Positions 1 to 5,426 of a stretch of DNA of 5,507 bases are shown one piece after another. This stretch comes from Candidatus Rifleibacteriota bacterium (GTDB lineage: Bacteria; Vulcanimicrobiota; Xenobia; Xenobiales; Xenobiaceae). A model generated the notes under the pieces. That model searched no databases. It was not told the origin of the DNA and saw only the letters and a list, made by a program, of their open reading frames with translations. How positions within the stretch are numbered: position 1 is the first letter of the stretch; every line of letters begins with the position of its first letter. The stretch is from contig CAAGRW010000181.1 of assembly GCA_900772775.1 (NCBI GenBank), forward strand, positions 1 to 5,507, in the 5' to 3' direction. The position numbers were made by a program, and so were the translations under genes.

Positions 1-1010
1 AATTGCGCAAACTCGATCCCAGTTTGGAGCTTAGCGCCTTAATCGACAATAAAGCCAGAGCCGAAGAATTACATTTGAAAGCTTACAAGCGTAAGTCCAT
101 TTGGCAAATTTACAAAGCCATTTCGGAATGTGATTTGCTTATTTCCGGAGGCGGTGGTCTTTTTCAGGACTCTACTGGCATAGGTAGCGTAATGTATTAT
201 GGCGCTATTCTTACTATGGCAGCTATTCTCAATAAGCCAAGCTTTATATTTAGTCAAGGATTTGGCCCTATCCGTACCGATTTGGGTAAGTTGTTAGCCA
301 AACAACTTTTGCCTTTTGCCAACAAGGCTTCTTTTCGTGATGAAGAGTCATTGCAAGAATTTAAGAAGTTTGCTCCTGGAGTTGAAGCTGTACTTACTGC
401 CGATCCGGCTTTCCTTTTGCAAGCTGAAAGTGAACAAAAATCATTAGAAGCTTTGGAAAAATGCGGTGTAGCTTCTGTAAAAGCTCCCATAGTTGTAGTA
501 GCTTTGCGCTCTTGGTTTGAGTTGGAATTGGCTTCTAAAGCTGAAGCCTTTAATAAATGGCTTTCCTCTTTTTCGGAAGAAGAAAGGCCTCATCTATTGG
601 TTTTGCCTTTGCAATATTGGTATGACGAGGGGATTTCTCGCCGCTTTACTTCTTTAATCAAGTACCCTTGTACTATGGCACCTCAGCTTAATGTTTCCGA
701 GATGGTTGCTTTGCTAGCTGCCAAGCCTGTGGAAATGGTAGTTGCTATGCGCTTACACGCTATCATTTTGGCCTCTTCGTCAGCTAAGCCCACTTTGGGT
801 ATCGCCTACGACCCCAAAGTAAGTCGCATTTGTCAGTTATGTGAAGCTCCTTGTTTGCCTTTAGAGAAATTGAGTGCAGAAGATTTAAGCGAAAACCTTA
901 GCAAAACTTGGCAACATAGGGAAGAACTTGGAAAGAAGATAGGCCAAAATGCCTCAGCTTTGCGTCAGAAAGCCTTGCAAGCTTTCAATATTGCCTTGGA
1001 GATGATATGA
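1..1010 (+). CDS. csaB: CsaB-family polysaccharide pyruvyl transferase, 5'-truncated by the window edge
   Basis: The enzyme family transfers a pyruvyl group from phosphoenolpyruvate to a sugar of a cell-wall polysaccharide. In S-layer bacteria this ketal is what SLH domains grip. About 335 residues are visible. The frame is open to the left edge, so the true start and roughly the first 40 residues (the Gly-rich N-terminal motif of the family) lie outside; the TTG at base 3 is not a credible start. The visible hallmarks are SGGGGLFQD (visible residues 48-56), the QGFGPI motif near residue 85, an RLHA motif near residue 250, and AYDPKV about 20 residues later. These are the usual landmarks of this GT-B-like family. 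The stop codon overlaps the next gene's ATG (ATGA at 1007-1010), so the two are probably co-translated. No SLH-domain protein is visible here, so the S-layer role is inferred from the family. Confidence 0.88.
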   Translation, partial: LRKLDPSLELSALIDNKARAEELHLKAYKRKSIWQIYKAISECDLLISGGGGLFQDSTGIGSVMYYGAILTMAAILNKPSFIFSQGFGPIRTDLGKLLAKQLLPFANKASFRDEESLQEFKKFAPGVEAVLTADPAFLLQAESEQKSLEALEKCGVASVKAPIVVVALRSWFELELASKAEAFNKWLSSFSEEERPHLLVLPLQYWYDEGISRRFTSLIKYPCTMAPQLNVSEMVALLAAKPVEMVVAMRLHAIILASSSAKPTLGIAYDPKVSRICQLCEAPCLPLEKLSAEDLSENLSKTWQHREELGKKIGQNASALRQKALQAFNIALEMI

Positions 1011-1540
1011 GTACCGAACCAAACCAAAATACAAGTAAAACGTCTAGCCTGATAGGGCGCTTGGCAGCCTATGCTCAAGTAGGGTTGATTATGGTCTTTA
1101 GCGTCTACTTGCTTTGGGCTTTTTTAGGTGGTATAGATGCCCAGTATTTAGTGTGTATGAATAAAGGCTTGGCTGGCCAATATGCCAAGATCTTGAGTTC
1201 TGGTACGACAGGTGATCAGCTTTTTATTGACATACTGAATTTGATTGCTCCCCATATGCACTGGTTCTATTTGGCTTTGGGAAGTAGTGTGCTTGCTTTT
1301 CCTTGCTTAGGCTGGCTTTTAGCTCGCCTTTTAGATTGTGAGCCCAAGTGGGCTGGCATTTTGCCTATTTTGGGCTTGTTTTCTGGCTTAAACCCTGTGC
1401 GCTTAGGTGGCGATGGTTTAGTTGCTCCTTTTGCTATGTCTGAGCAAGCTTTACTTTTGGGTATACAAATATTTTGTATCCATTGGACAGCCGCTTGGTT
1501 TTACGAAAGACGCCAAAAAAAGCAAAAAATTAAAGCCTAA
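1007..1540 (+). CDS. Small multi-pass membrane protein of unknown family, coupled to csaB
   Basis: This 177-residue protein is not recognised. Its start is set by the ATGA overlap with the csaB stop, so translation probably depends on ribosomes finishing csaB. The N-terminus is polar (to about residue 22). Hydrophobic segments follow at about 24-43, 86-106 and 146-166, with a weaker one at 116-130 that is rich in Gly, Leu and Pro. The C-terminus is a basic tail rich in Lys, Arg and Gln, which should be cytoplasmic by the positive-inside rule. The stretch between segments 1 and 2 (about 44-85) is polar and has one Cys (C50). No catalytic motif is evident. Being tightly joined to csaB, it may serve the same envelope polysaccharide pathway, but that is context inference only. 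Confidence 0.75.
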   Translation: MSTEPNQNTSKTSSLIGRLAAYAQVGLIMVFSVYLLWAFLGGIDAQYLVCMNKGLAGQYAKILSSGTTGDQLFIDILNLIAPHMHWFYLALGSSVLAFPCLGWLLARLLDCEPKWAGILPILGLFSGLNPVRLGGDGLVAPFAMSEQALLLGIQIFCIHWTAAWFYERRQKKQKIKA

Positions 1541-1571
1541 ACTTGTTAGCTAAACGCATTCGATTTGCGTA

Positions 1572-1577
1572 TATAAT
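1572..1577 (+). promoter_or_regulatory. Possible -10 box (TATAAT) ahead of the 1601-1680 hairpin
   Basis: A perfect TATAAT lies 31 bases after the stop of the membrane-protein gene and about 24 bases before the long hairpin. Initiation would fall near 1584 and give a transcript of roughly 95 nt ending at the T tract. No good -35 element is seen at the normal distance; the TTGTTA at 1543-1548 is 23 bases away, which is too far. AT-rich intergenic DNA can give such a box by chance. Confidence 0.3.
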
Positions 1578-1600
1578 GTTAAGTTTATAGCTTAATGAAT

Positions 1601-1680
1601 AAGTTCGTTATTATTTTTCCTCGAAAATATTGCTGAGGCGAAAAATTTTCTCAGGTTAATATGATAACGAACTTTTTTTT
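1601..1680 (+). terminator. Long intrinsic terminator of the csaB unit, possibly the 3' part of a small RNA
   Basis: An 11-bp perfect stem (AAGTTCGTTAT at 1601-1611 with ATAACGAACTT at 1664-1674) extends inward to 14 pairs with one G-U. It is followed by eight T residues from 1673 to 1680. There is no matching T run on the opposite side, so it works for plus-strand transcripts. The 46-base interior is unusually large for a plain terminator. It can form further helices, such as CCTC (1619-1622) with GAGG (1635-1638), or instead CTGAG (1633-1637) with CTCAG (1650-1654). Confidence 0.85.
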
Positions 1681-1753
1681 GTTTTGTAATTTTGTAGCTA
1701 TAAAATTGGGAGCTTCTATAGGTTGGGCTAGAGTAGGGGCGGAAGTTAGGCAT

Positions 1754-1792
1754 AAAAAAAGATCCGTTACACTTTTAATCGTGCATCGAACC
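1754..1792 (-). terminator. Second (back-up) intrinsic terminator downstream of the non-coding RNA
   Basis: Read on the minus strand, the arms 1792-1781 and 1772-1761 form a 12-position stem with one A-A mismatch and some G-U pairs, around an 8-base loop. It is followed directly by seven T residues (1760-1754). It lies about 25 bases past the T run that ends the non-coding RNA at 1818-1824. It could stop read-through or define a longer, roughly 300 nt, form of that RNA. The stretch between it and the plus-strand terminator (1681-1753) shows no gene or clear signal. Confidence 0.7.
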
Positions 1793-1819
1793 TTACAACA
1801 AAACTAGCAAATAATAGAA

Positions 1820-2057
1820 AAAAAGCCCTACGAGAGAAACACTAACACGAGAGGTACTCGAACCTGCCTTAGCAGGTGGGCGCTCCTCTGGCCCGACATT
1901 GTCGAGGACTCTGAATCTGTCTTCACTTTGAGAAAAAAGTCTCAAAATAAGATCCATAACTCTACTCTAAACGCGGAGTAATGCTCCCTATTAGTACATA
2001 TCGGCTCAACTACTAATCTCGTGCAGCTAAAAAGATACGCAGGGCGTTTCTCTATGT
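1820..2057 (-). ncRNA. ssrS: Structured non-coding RNA of about 235 nt, probable 6S RNA
   Basis: There is no credible reading frame, but a promoter (2062-2090) and a T7 run (1824-1818) bracket a highly self-complementary RNA. The ends pair: AGAGAAAC (2053-2046) with GUUUCUCU (1840-1833), then CACGAG (2023-2018) with CUCGUG (1851-1846). Internal hairpins, in RNA order, are 2017-2011/1996-1990, 1987-1984/1978-1975, a long apical one at 1952-1941/1932-1920, one at 1907-1904/1888-1885, and a perfect 6-bp hairpin with UAAG loop at 1877-1862. GAGCCGAUAU (2007-1998) and CUCCGCG (1978-1972) recur in E. coli 6S RNA in the same order with nearly the same gap (19 versus 22 nt, from memory). In 6S RNA the first motif is where RNA polymerase starts product RNA. 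6S RNA mimics an open promoter and binds housekeeping RNA polymerase. Being an RNA gene is well supported; the 6S identity is moderately so. It is longer than the roughly 185 nt of E. coli 6S. tmRNA, RNase P and SRP RNA signatures are absent. Confidence 0.6.
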
Positions 2058-2061
2058 GGGC

Positions 2062-2090
2062 ATGATAGCAGTTATAAGCACTTTATGCAA
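2062..2090 (-). promoter_or_regulatory. Promoter of the non-coding RNA
   Basis: On the minus strand, TTGCAT (2090-2085) and TATCAT (2067-2062) are separated by exactly 17 bases, the optimal spacing for a housekeeping sigma factor. Initiation is predicted at about 2057-2055, just at the 5' strand of the RNA's closing stem. The promoter starts immediately after the trxA terminator, so the RNA is its own transcription unit. Confidence 0.75.
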
Positions 2091-2091
2091 C

Positions 2092-2135
2092 AAAAAAAGC
2101 CATAAATACGGAAAAATCTTCCCGTCATTTACGGC
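2092..2135 (-). terminator. Intrinsic terminator of trxA
   Basis: On the minus strand, GCCGTAAAT (2135-2127) pairs with ATTTATGGC (2107-2099), including one G-U. After a single bulged base, ACGG pairs with CCGT. The loop is 10 bases and seven T residues (2098-2092) follow. It lies about 43 bases after the trxA stop codon and separates trxA from the non-coding RNA promoter. Confidence 0.9.
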
Positions 2136-2177
2136 TTCTATATTATAAAACGCTTTGGTCGCGCTTTCGAATAAGAG

Positions 2178-2495
2178 TTAAAGAGCGTTTTGCTCGATGA
2201 AATCTTGAAGACGTCCTTTGTCCATGTAGCCTACACCTCTGGCCACAGGCTGTCCATCTTTAAATACTAAAAGGGTAGGGATACTCTTTACTTCATATTT
2301 TCTGGCTACATTAGGGCTCTCGTCAGTATCAATTTTGACGAACTTTACTTGGCCTTCGTAAGTAGTTGCCATCTCTTCAATTACGGGAAGAAGCATTTGG
2401 CAAGGGCCACACCATTCGGCGAAAAAGTCGAGCACCACGGGCAGCTCAGACTCCAAAACTTCACTTTTAAAACTGTTATCGTTAATAACTTGCAT
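2178..2495 (-). CDS. trxA: Thioredoxin
   Basis: This 105-residue protein is a complete single-domain thioredoxin of normal length. It is a cytoplasmic protein-disulfide reductase that is recharged by thioredoxin reductase with NADPH. The active site WCGPC is at residues 28-32 (redox cysteines C29 and C32). The buried acid D23 matches the conserved Asp of E. coli thioredoxin, and the cis-proline motif IPT is at 72-74. No signal peptide or membrane segment is present. The ATG at 2495 is preceded by AAAGGA (2513-2508) at 12 bases, a slightly long but usable ribosome-binding site. It starts 41 bases after the Nudix gene's stop on the same strand with no terminator between, so the two may be co-transcribed. 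A strong terminator follows. No thioredoxin reductase gene is in the window. Confidence 0.96.
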   Translation of the reverse strand: MQVINDNSFKSEVLESELPVVLDFFAEWCGPCQMLLPVIEEMATTYEGQVKFVKIDTDESPNVARKYEVKSIPTLLVFKDGQPVARGVGYMDKGRLQDFIEQNAL

Positions 2496-2536
2496 AAAAT
2501 AGTCAGTTCCTTTATCAATTTTAGGGGAAAACGAGA

Positions 2537-2980
2537 CTAGTCAATCCACATTGAACCTAAATAAGAAGGACGATAAATTTTTGCATTCTCTACCGCTGCG
2601 ACTATATCTTTGGCTATAGGAGGGTAGATAACTAAATTATTCAACTCGTCTATATCAACATACTTGGCTGTATAAAGACGTTCTTCTTGGCCAACTTGCA
2701 GCTGACCGCCGAGCTCTTTAGCATAAAAAACTACATGTACCACATGACGCGAATTGTCCGGCGCTATAGAGTCGGCTACAAATGCCAAAGAGCCTACTTC
2801 TATATCTAAATTGGTTTCTTCTTTGAGTTCGCGCACGGCACACTTTGCTAAAGATTCACCGAACTCAACGCCTCCGCCGGGCAGAAGCCAGTATTTCTGA
2901 CCGTCTTTCTGGTGCTCAACCAGCAAAACTTGGTTATCCTTACGGATTATAACAGCTACTCTAATGCGAACATTCGGCAT
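2537..2980 (-). CDS. Nudix hydrolase
   Basis: This 147-residue protein is a single Nudix domain. Such enzymes hydrolyse a nucleoside diphosphate linked to another moiety, using a divalent metal. The Nudix box runs from G36 to L58 with E42, R50-E51 and the metal-binding pair E54-E55 all in place; the usual Gly after EE-x is Asn (N57), a tolerated change. Tryptophan W31 and the preceding strand fit the MutT-like fold. The substrate cannot be told from sequence, though MutT-like or ADP-ribose-type clean-up is possible. I chose ATG 2980 because AGAGG lies 5 bases upstream. The frame stays open to a GTG at 3064, but that extension runs through the rplL terminator hairpin and has no ribosome-binding site. 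No convincing promoter is visible between the terminator and this start, so it may depend on read-through. Confidence 0.88.
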   Translation of the reverse strand: MPNVRIRVAVIIRKDNQVLLVEHQKDGQKYWLLPGGGVEFGESLAKCAVRELKEETNLDIEVGSLAFVADSIAPDNSRHVVHVVFYAKELGGQLQVGQEERLYTAKYVDIDELNNLVIYPPIAKDIVAAVENAKIYRPSYLGSMWID

Positions 2981-3019
2981 ACGTTCCTCTGTTTTTAGCG
3001 GGGTAGCCATACTTGGCCA

Positions 3020-3054
3020 TAAAACAATAGCGACCGGACTAACCCAGTCGCTAT
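3020..3054 (-). terminator. Terminator of the rplJ-rplL operon
   Basis: On the minus strand, ATAGCGACTGG (3054-3044) and CCGGTCGCTAT (3037-3027) form an 11-bp stem with one G-U around a 6-base loop. A T-rich tail (TGTTTTA, 3026-3020) follows. It starts 29 bases after the rplL stop. The tail is interrupted by a G, so termination may be incomplete and allow some transcription into the Nudix-trxA genes. Confidence 0.85.
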
Positions 3055-3083
3055 CTTTCATCACTTAAGCTTATATATTAAAC

Positions 3084-3455
3084 TTACTTGAGGGTGATGG
3101 TGGCGCCAACTTCAGCGAACTTAGCTTTGATGGCTTCGGCGTCGGCCTTGGAGAGACCCTCTTTGAGCATCTGAGGAGCACCTTCTACGAGGTCCTTGGA
3201 CTCTTTGAGACCCAAACCGGCAACTTCGCGTACGACTTTGATGACCTTAATCTTCTCGGAACCGACGGCGGTGAGCTCTACGTCGAAAGAGGTTTTCTCT
3301 TCAGCGGGAGCGGCGGCAGCAGCGGCGGGAGCGGCGGCTACGGCAACGGGAGCAGCGGCGGATACGCCAAGGCGCTCTTCCAACTCTTTAACAATTTCGG
3401 CGGCCTCAAGAAGAGTGAGGTTGCAAATAGCATCGATCAAAGCGGACTTATCCAT
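3084..3455 (-). CDS. rplL: 50S ribosomal protein L7/L12
   Basis: This 123-residue protein is the multi-copy stalk protein that recruits and stimulates translational GTPases (EF-Tu, EF-G, IF2). The N-terminal dimerisation and L10-binding part is residues 1-30. A flexible hinge almost entirely of Ala, Val and Pro follows (about 32-51). The conserved C-terminal factor-binding domain begins near 55, with the EKIKVIKVVRE and LGLKESKDLVEGAP motifs. ATG 3455 is the start because a near-perfect GGAGG (3465-3461) sits 5 bases before it. An upstream in-frame TTG at 3467 would overlap that site and is rejected. The gene follows rplJ after 54 bases and is bounded by a terminator. The region is richer in G and C than its neighbours, as expected for alanine-heavy coding. 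Confidence 0.97.
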   Translation of the reverse strand: MDKSALIDAICNLTLLEAAEIVKELEERLGVSAAAPVAVAAAPAAAAAAPAEEKTSFDVELTAVGSEKIKVIKVVREVAGLGLKESKDLVEGAPQMLKEGLSKADAEAIKAKFAEVGATITLK

Positions 3456-3509
3456 GATTTCCTCCAAAAATTTTATAACCTAATACTTAATTAAACTGAA
3501 ACTAACTGA

Positions 3510-4076
3510 TTAAGCTTCCTGAGCTTCTTCTTTGGAGCGCTTTTCGTTCCAAGCGTCCAAAACGGTAGCCATGCTGCGACCAGTGGCATTCAACACGCCA
3601 AGGATGTTGCGGTGAGGAGCCAACATAAGTCCGAGCAACTGCATACGCAGTACTTCGATTGACGGCAGAGCGGCAATAGCTTTAAGCTCGTCAATACTCA
3701 AGAGACGGTTGTCCATAACCGCACCCTTAACCACGGGCAGGCCATTAGGCTTCTGAGTCTTAGCGAACTCTAATACTGCTTTAGCGGCAGCAGCGGGATC
3801 ACCCATGCCGAATACTACGGCGGTAGGTCCCTCTAAGGTTCCAGCTTCGCACTCAATGTTAATCTCACTTAAAGCTTTACGAATGAGAGTATTTTTTGCA
3901 ATCTTGTAGATACCGTCGCACTCACGGAGCTTTCCACGAAGCTCGGTGATGGCTTTTACGGTTAAACCGCCAGCCTGACCACGATAGTCAGTCAGGATAA
4001 TGATGCTGGCTTTCTTTAAGCACTCACGTAAATGCTCTAAGGATTCAGCCTTGCGCTGTAAGTTCTGTGCGTTCAT
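3510..4076 (-). CDS. rplJ: 50S ribosomal protein L10
   Basis: This 188-residue protein anchors the L7/L12 dimers to 23S rRNA to build the ribosomal stalk, and it usually represses its own operon by binding the leader RNA. Family signs are the N-terminal RNA-binding region with TDYRG (about residues 30-34), the KNTLIRKAL motif, the EGPTAVVFG strand and the C-terminal helix that holds L7/L12. It is slightly longer than the usual 165-180 residues, with a charged tail ending KEEAQEA. ATG 4076 fits the family N-terminus. The frame is open to a GTG at 4115, but that has no ribosome-binding site. At 4076 the nearest purine motif is AGAG about 3 bases upstream, and a stronger purine run (about 4086-4104) is rather far away. 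Translation initiation here is therefore not textbook. Confidence 0.96.
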   Translation of the reverse strand: MNAQNLQRKAESLEHLRECLKKASIIILTDYRGQAGGLTVKAITELRGKLRECDGIYKIAKNTLIRKALSEINIECEAGTLEGPTAVVFGMGDPAAAAKAVLEFAKTQKPNGLPVVKGAVMDNRLLSIDELKAIAALPSIEVLRMQLLGLMLAPHRNILGVLNATGRSMATVLDAWNEKRSKEEAQEA

Positions 4077-4161
4077 TATCTCTAGTGTTTCTCTCCCTTC
4101 CTCTCTTCCACTCACTAGGAGCGAAGATCGATTCGGGCCTCTATCTTACTGAATGAACCGT

Positions 4162-4202
4162 AAAATAAAAACGCCTCCTGCCCAAAAAAGCAGACGGAGA
4201 CG
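4162..4202 (-). terminator. Attenuator terminator in the rplJ leader
   Basis: On the minus strand, the arms 4202-4190 and 4181-4172 form a GC-rich hairpin with a few bulged bases and an 8-base loop. It is followed by TTTTTATTTT (4171-4162). It sits between the L10-binding leader and the rplJ start, so it can stop transcription before the genes. Its 3' arm contains GGCAGG (4182-4177), which is also complementary to CCUGCC in the leader. Confidence 0.8.
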
Positions 4203-4233
4203 CAGAGTTGAAACGAAACTTATACTATTTCGC

Positions 4234-4298
4234 CTCGGCAGGATCCCAAAAAGTGGTGATTAAGTCAGAATATATGACACCCGCTGTCTCTGGCCGAG
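4234..4298 (-). promoter_or_regulatory. L10 ribosomal protein leader
   Basis: The 5' end of the rplJ transcript folds with CUCGGC (4298-4293) pairing to GCCGAG (4239-4234). An asymmetric, GA-containing internal loop on the 5' side and a short CAG/CUG helix follow. Further in, a GGUG/CACC stem closes the apex. This matches the known L10 leader architecture (closing stem, kink-turn-like bulge, CCUGCCGAG 3' strand), where L10 with L7/L12 binds and represses the operon. Confidence 0.8.
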
Positions 4299-4302
4299 TA
4301 GT

Positions 4303-4330
4303 ATTCTAGCATAAAAATTCGCTTCGTCAA
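4303..4330 (-). promoter_or_regulatory. Promoter of rplJ-rplL
   Basis: On the minus strand, TTGACG (4330-4325) and TAGAAT (4308-4303) are spaced by 16 bases, and a TG one base before the -10 box makes it an extended -10 promoter. Initiation should fall near 4299-4296, exactly at the 5' strand of the L10 leader stem. It lies 36 bases after the stop of the upstream transporter gene. Confidence 0.8.
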
Positions 4331-4365
4331 GAGCTTGCAAGTGCTTTAATTATATATTTTTTTCT

Positions 4366-5343
4366 TTAATTGGGATCGACATGGACGTTGCAATGCTTTA
4401 CTTGAGGAAAATTGCGCTCTATAGCCAAATGGACTTCTTCTCCTATGCTGTGAGCGTTGCGTAAAGTCAGATTGCCGTCGCAAGCAATAGTTATATCGGT
4501 ATAGGCTTTAGTACCGAAAAGTCTAGTTTTTAGTTCTTTTACAGCAATAACTCCTTTTTGTTCGGCTGCAGTAGAGCGCATAGCTTTTACAGTTTCGGGA
4601 TCGCAAGATTTGTCGGTCAATTTTTCTACAGCATCTTTGCCTATATCAAAGGCTGTTTTAATAATGCACAAACAAATTAATAAAGAAGCGATAGGGTCGC
4701 CTAAGGGGTAGCCTAATTGAGCTGCGCCTATACCTATCAAGGCACCGATAGAGGAGAGGGCGTCAGAACGATGGTGCCAGGCGTCTGCCTTAAGAGCGGT
4801 AGATTTTATCTTATTGGCTGCCGCAATAGTATACCAATACATGGCCTCTTTGACGATTATAGAAATAATTGCTGCGTAAAGGGCCAAAGCACCGGGAATT
4901 TCCAAAGAATTGCTTGGCTCCCAAAGCGTTTTTACTCCGCTCCAACCTATAGCTAAGCCGGTTGCCAAAAGCATAATTGCCAAAATTAGGGAGCCGAGAC
5001 TTTCAAAACGCTCGTGGCCATATTGGTGATCGCTGTCCGATTTTTTATTGGCGATCTTAACGCTAACTATCACAACCAGCGTGCTGAGCACATCGGAAGC
5101 TGTGTGAATAGCGTCACTGATCATAGCTGCTGAATTGGCCACAAAACCGGCTATTAACTTTAAGCCGGTTAAAATTAAATTGCTTAAAATGCTCCAGTTA
5201 GAAACGCTTAAAGCAATTTTTTCTGCTTCGCTGTCGCTTATTGAAGGAGCAGACAATGAAGAAGAGCTACTTTGGCCTACTTTCGAGATGTTTGCCGGCT
5301 CAGTTGCAGCTGTCAATTTATTTTGGTTAGGCTCATTATTCAT
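4366..5343 (-). CDS. Cation diffusion facilitator (CDF) family metal exporter
   Basis: This 325-residue inner-membrane protein should export a divalent metal (Zn, Mn, Fe or similar) in exchange for protons, as a dimer. The layout is CDF-like: a polar, Ser-rich N-terminal tail (about 1-40), six membrane segments (about 50-250), and a soluble metallochaperone-like domain ending HCNVHVDPN. The transport site is visible as H80/D84 (in DAIHTASD, helix 2) and H190/D194 (in HHRSD, helix 5). This HD-HD arrangement is common in zinc transporters. The loop motif HQYGHERFESLGS (106-118) is another family signature. There is no obvious His-rich loop. ATG 5343 is the only credible start (an in-frame TGA lies about 33 bases upstream) but has no Shine-Dalgarno sequence. 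No terminator is seen before the rplJ promoter. The metal cannot be assigned with confidence. Confidence 0.93.
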   Translation of the reverse strand: MNNEPNQNKLTAATEPANISKVGQSSSSSLSAPSISDSEAEKIALSVSNWSILSNLILTGLKLIAGFVANSAAMISDAIHTASDVLSTLVVIVSVKIANKKSDSDHQYGHERFESLGSLILAIMLLATGLAIGWSGVKTLWEPSNSLEIPGALALYAAIISIIVKEAMYWYTIAAANKIKSTALKADAWHHRSDALSSIGALIGIGAAQLGYPLGDPIASLLICLCIIKTAFDIGKDAVEKLTDKSCDPETVKAMRSTAAEQKGVIAVKELKTRLFGTKAYTDITIACDGNLTLRNAHSIGEEVHLAIERNFPQVKHCNVHVDPN

Positions 5344-5426
5344 TACGTTTGTAAAAGGCAGTCGACAATTTCAGATTCTTTCTGGATAGGTCGGACTTTA
5401 CGCCTCCATAAAAATATTTAACCCGC

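Noticed and set aside
1681..1753. Possible signal between the two convergent terminators.
   Set aside because: No start codon with ribosome-binding site, no strong hairpin and no promoter pair was found; it looks like plain spacer.
1972..1988. T-box-like sequence (CUCCGCG after a G-rich stretch).
   Set aside because: It lies inside the RNA, not before an aminoacyl-tRNA synthetase or amino-acid gene, and the conserved T-box core is not matched.
1985..2008. Minus-strand segment resembling the 3' end of 23S rRNA (UUGAGC-GA-UACUAAUAGG pattern).
   Set aside because: The likeness is confined to about 23 bases. The preceding 23S helix and the usual downstream sequence are missing, and the UACUAAU part is explained by perfect pairing with AUUAGUA within the same RNA.
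1820..2060. tmRNA, RNase P RNA or SRP RNA as identity of the non-coding RNA.
   Set aside because: There is no tRNA-like end or tag frame, no RNase P core motif (GAGGAAAGUC or ACAGAA in place), and no SRP GGAAG/GCAGC tip. The GGUUCGAG near 1859 looks like a T-loop but has no matching arm.
3196..3483. Plus-strand open frame with an Ala-rich product.
   Set aside because: It is antisense to rplL; the Ala-rich stretch mirrors the GC-rich hinge codons. It has no ribosome-binding site or family resemblance.
4341..4370. Direct repeat AATTAAAG in the AT-rich stretch after the CDF stop, and the CTTGCAAG palindrome nearby.
   Set aside because: Short repeats in AT-rich DNA are expected by chance; the palindrome has no loop or T tract and does not make a terminator.
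5135..5389. Plus-strand open frame of 84 codons opposite the CDF gene start.
   Set aside because: It is almost entirely antisense to a clear CDF gene, has no recognisable protein features and no start signals.
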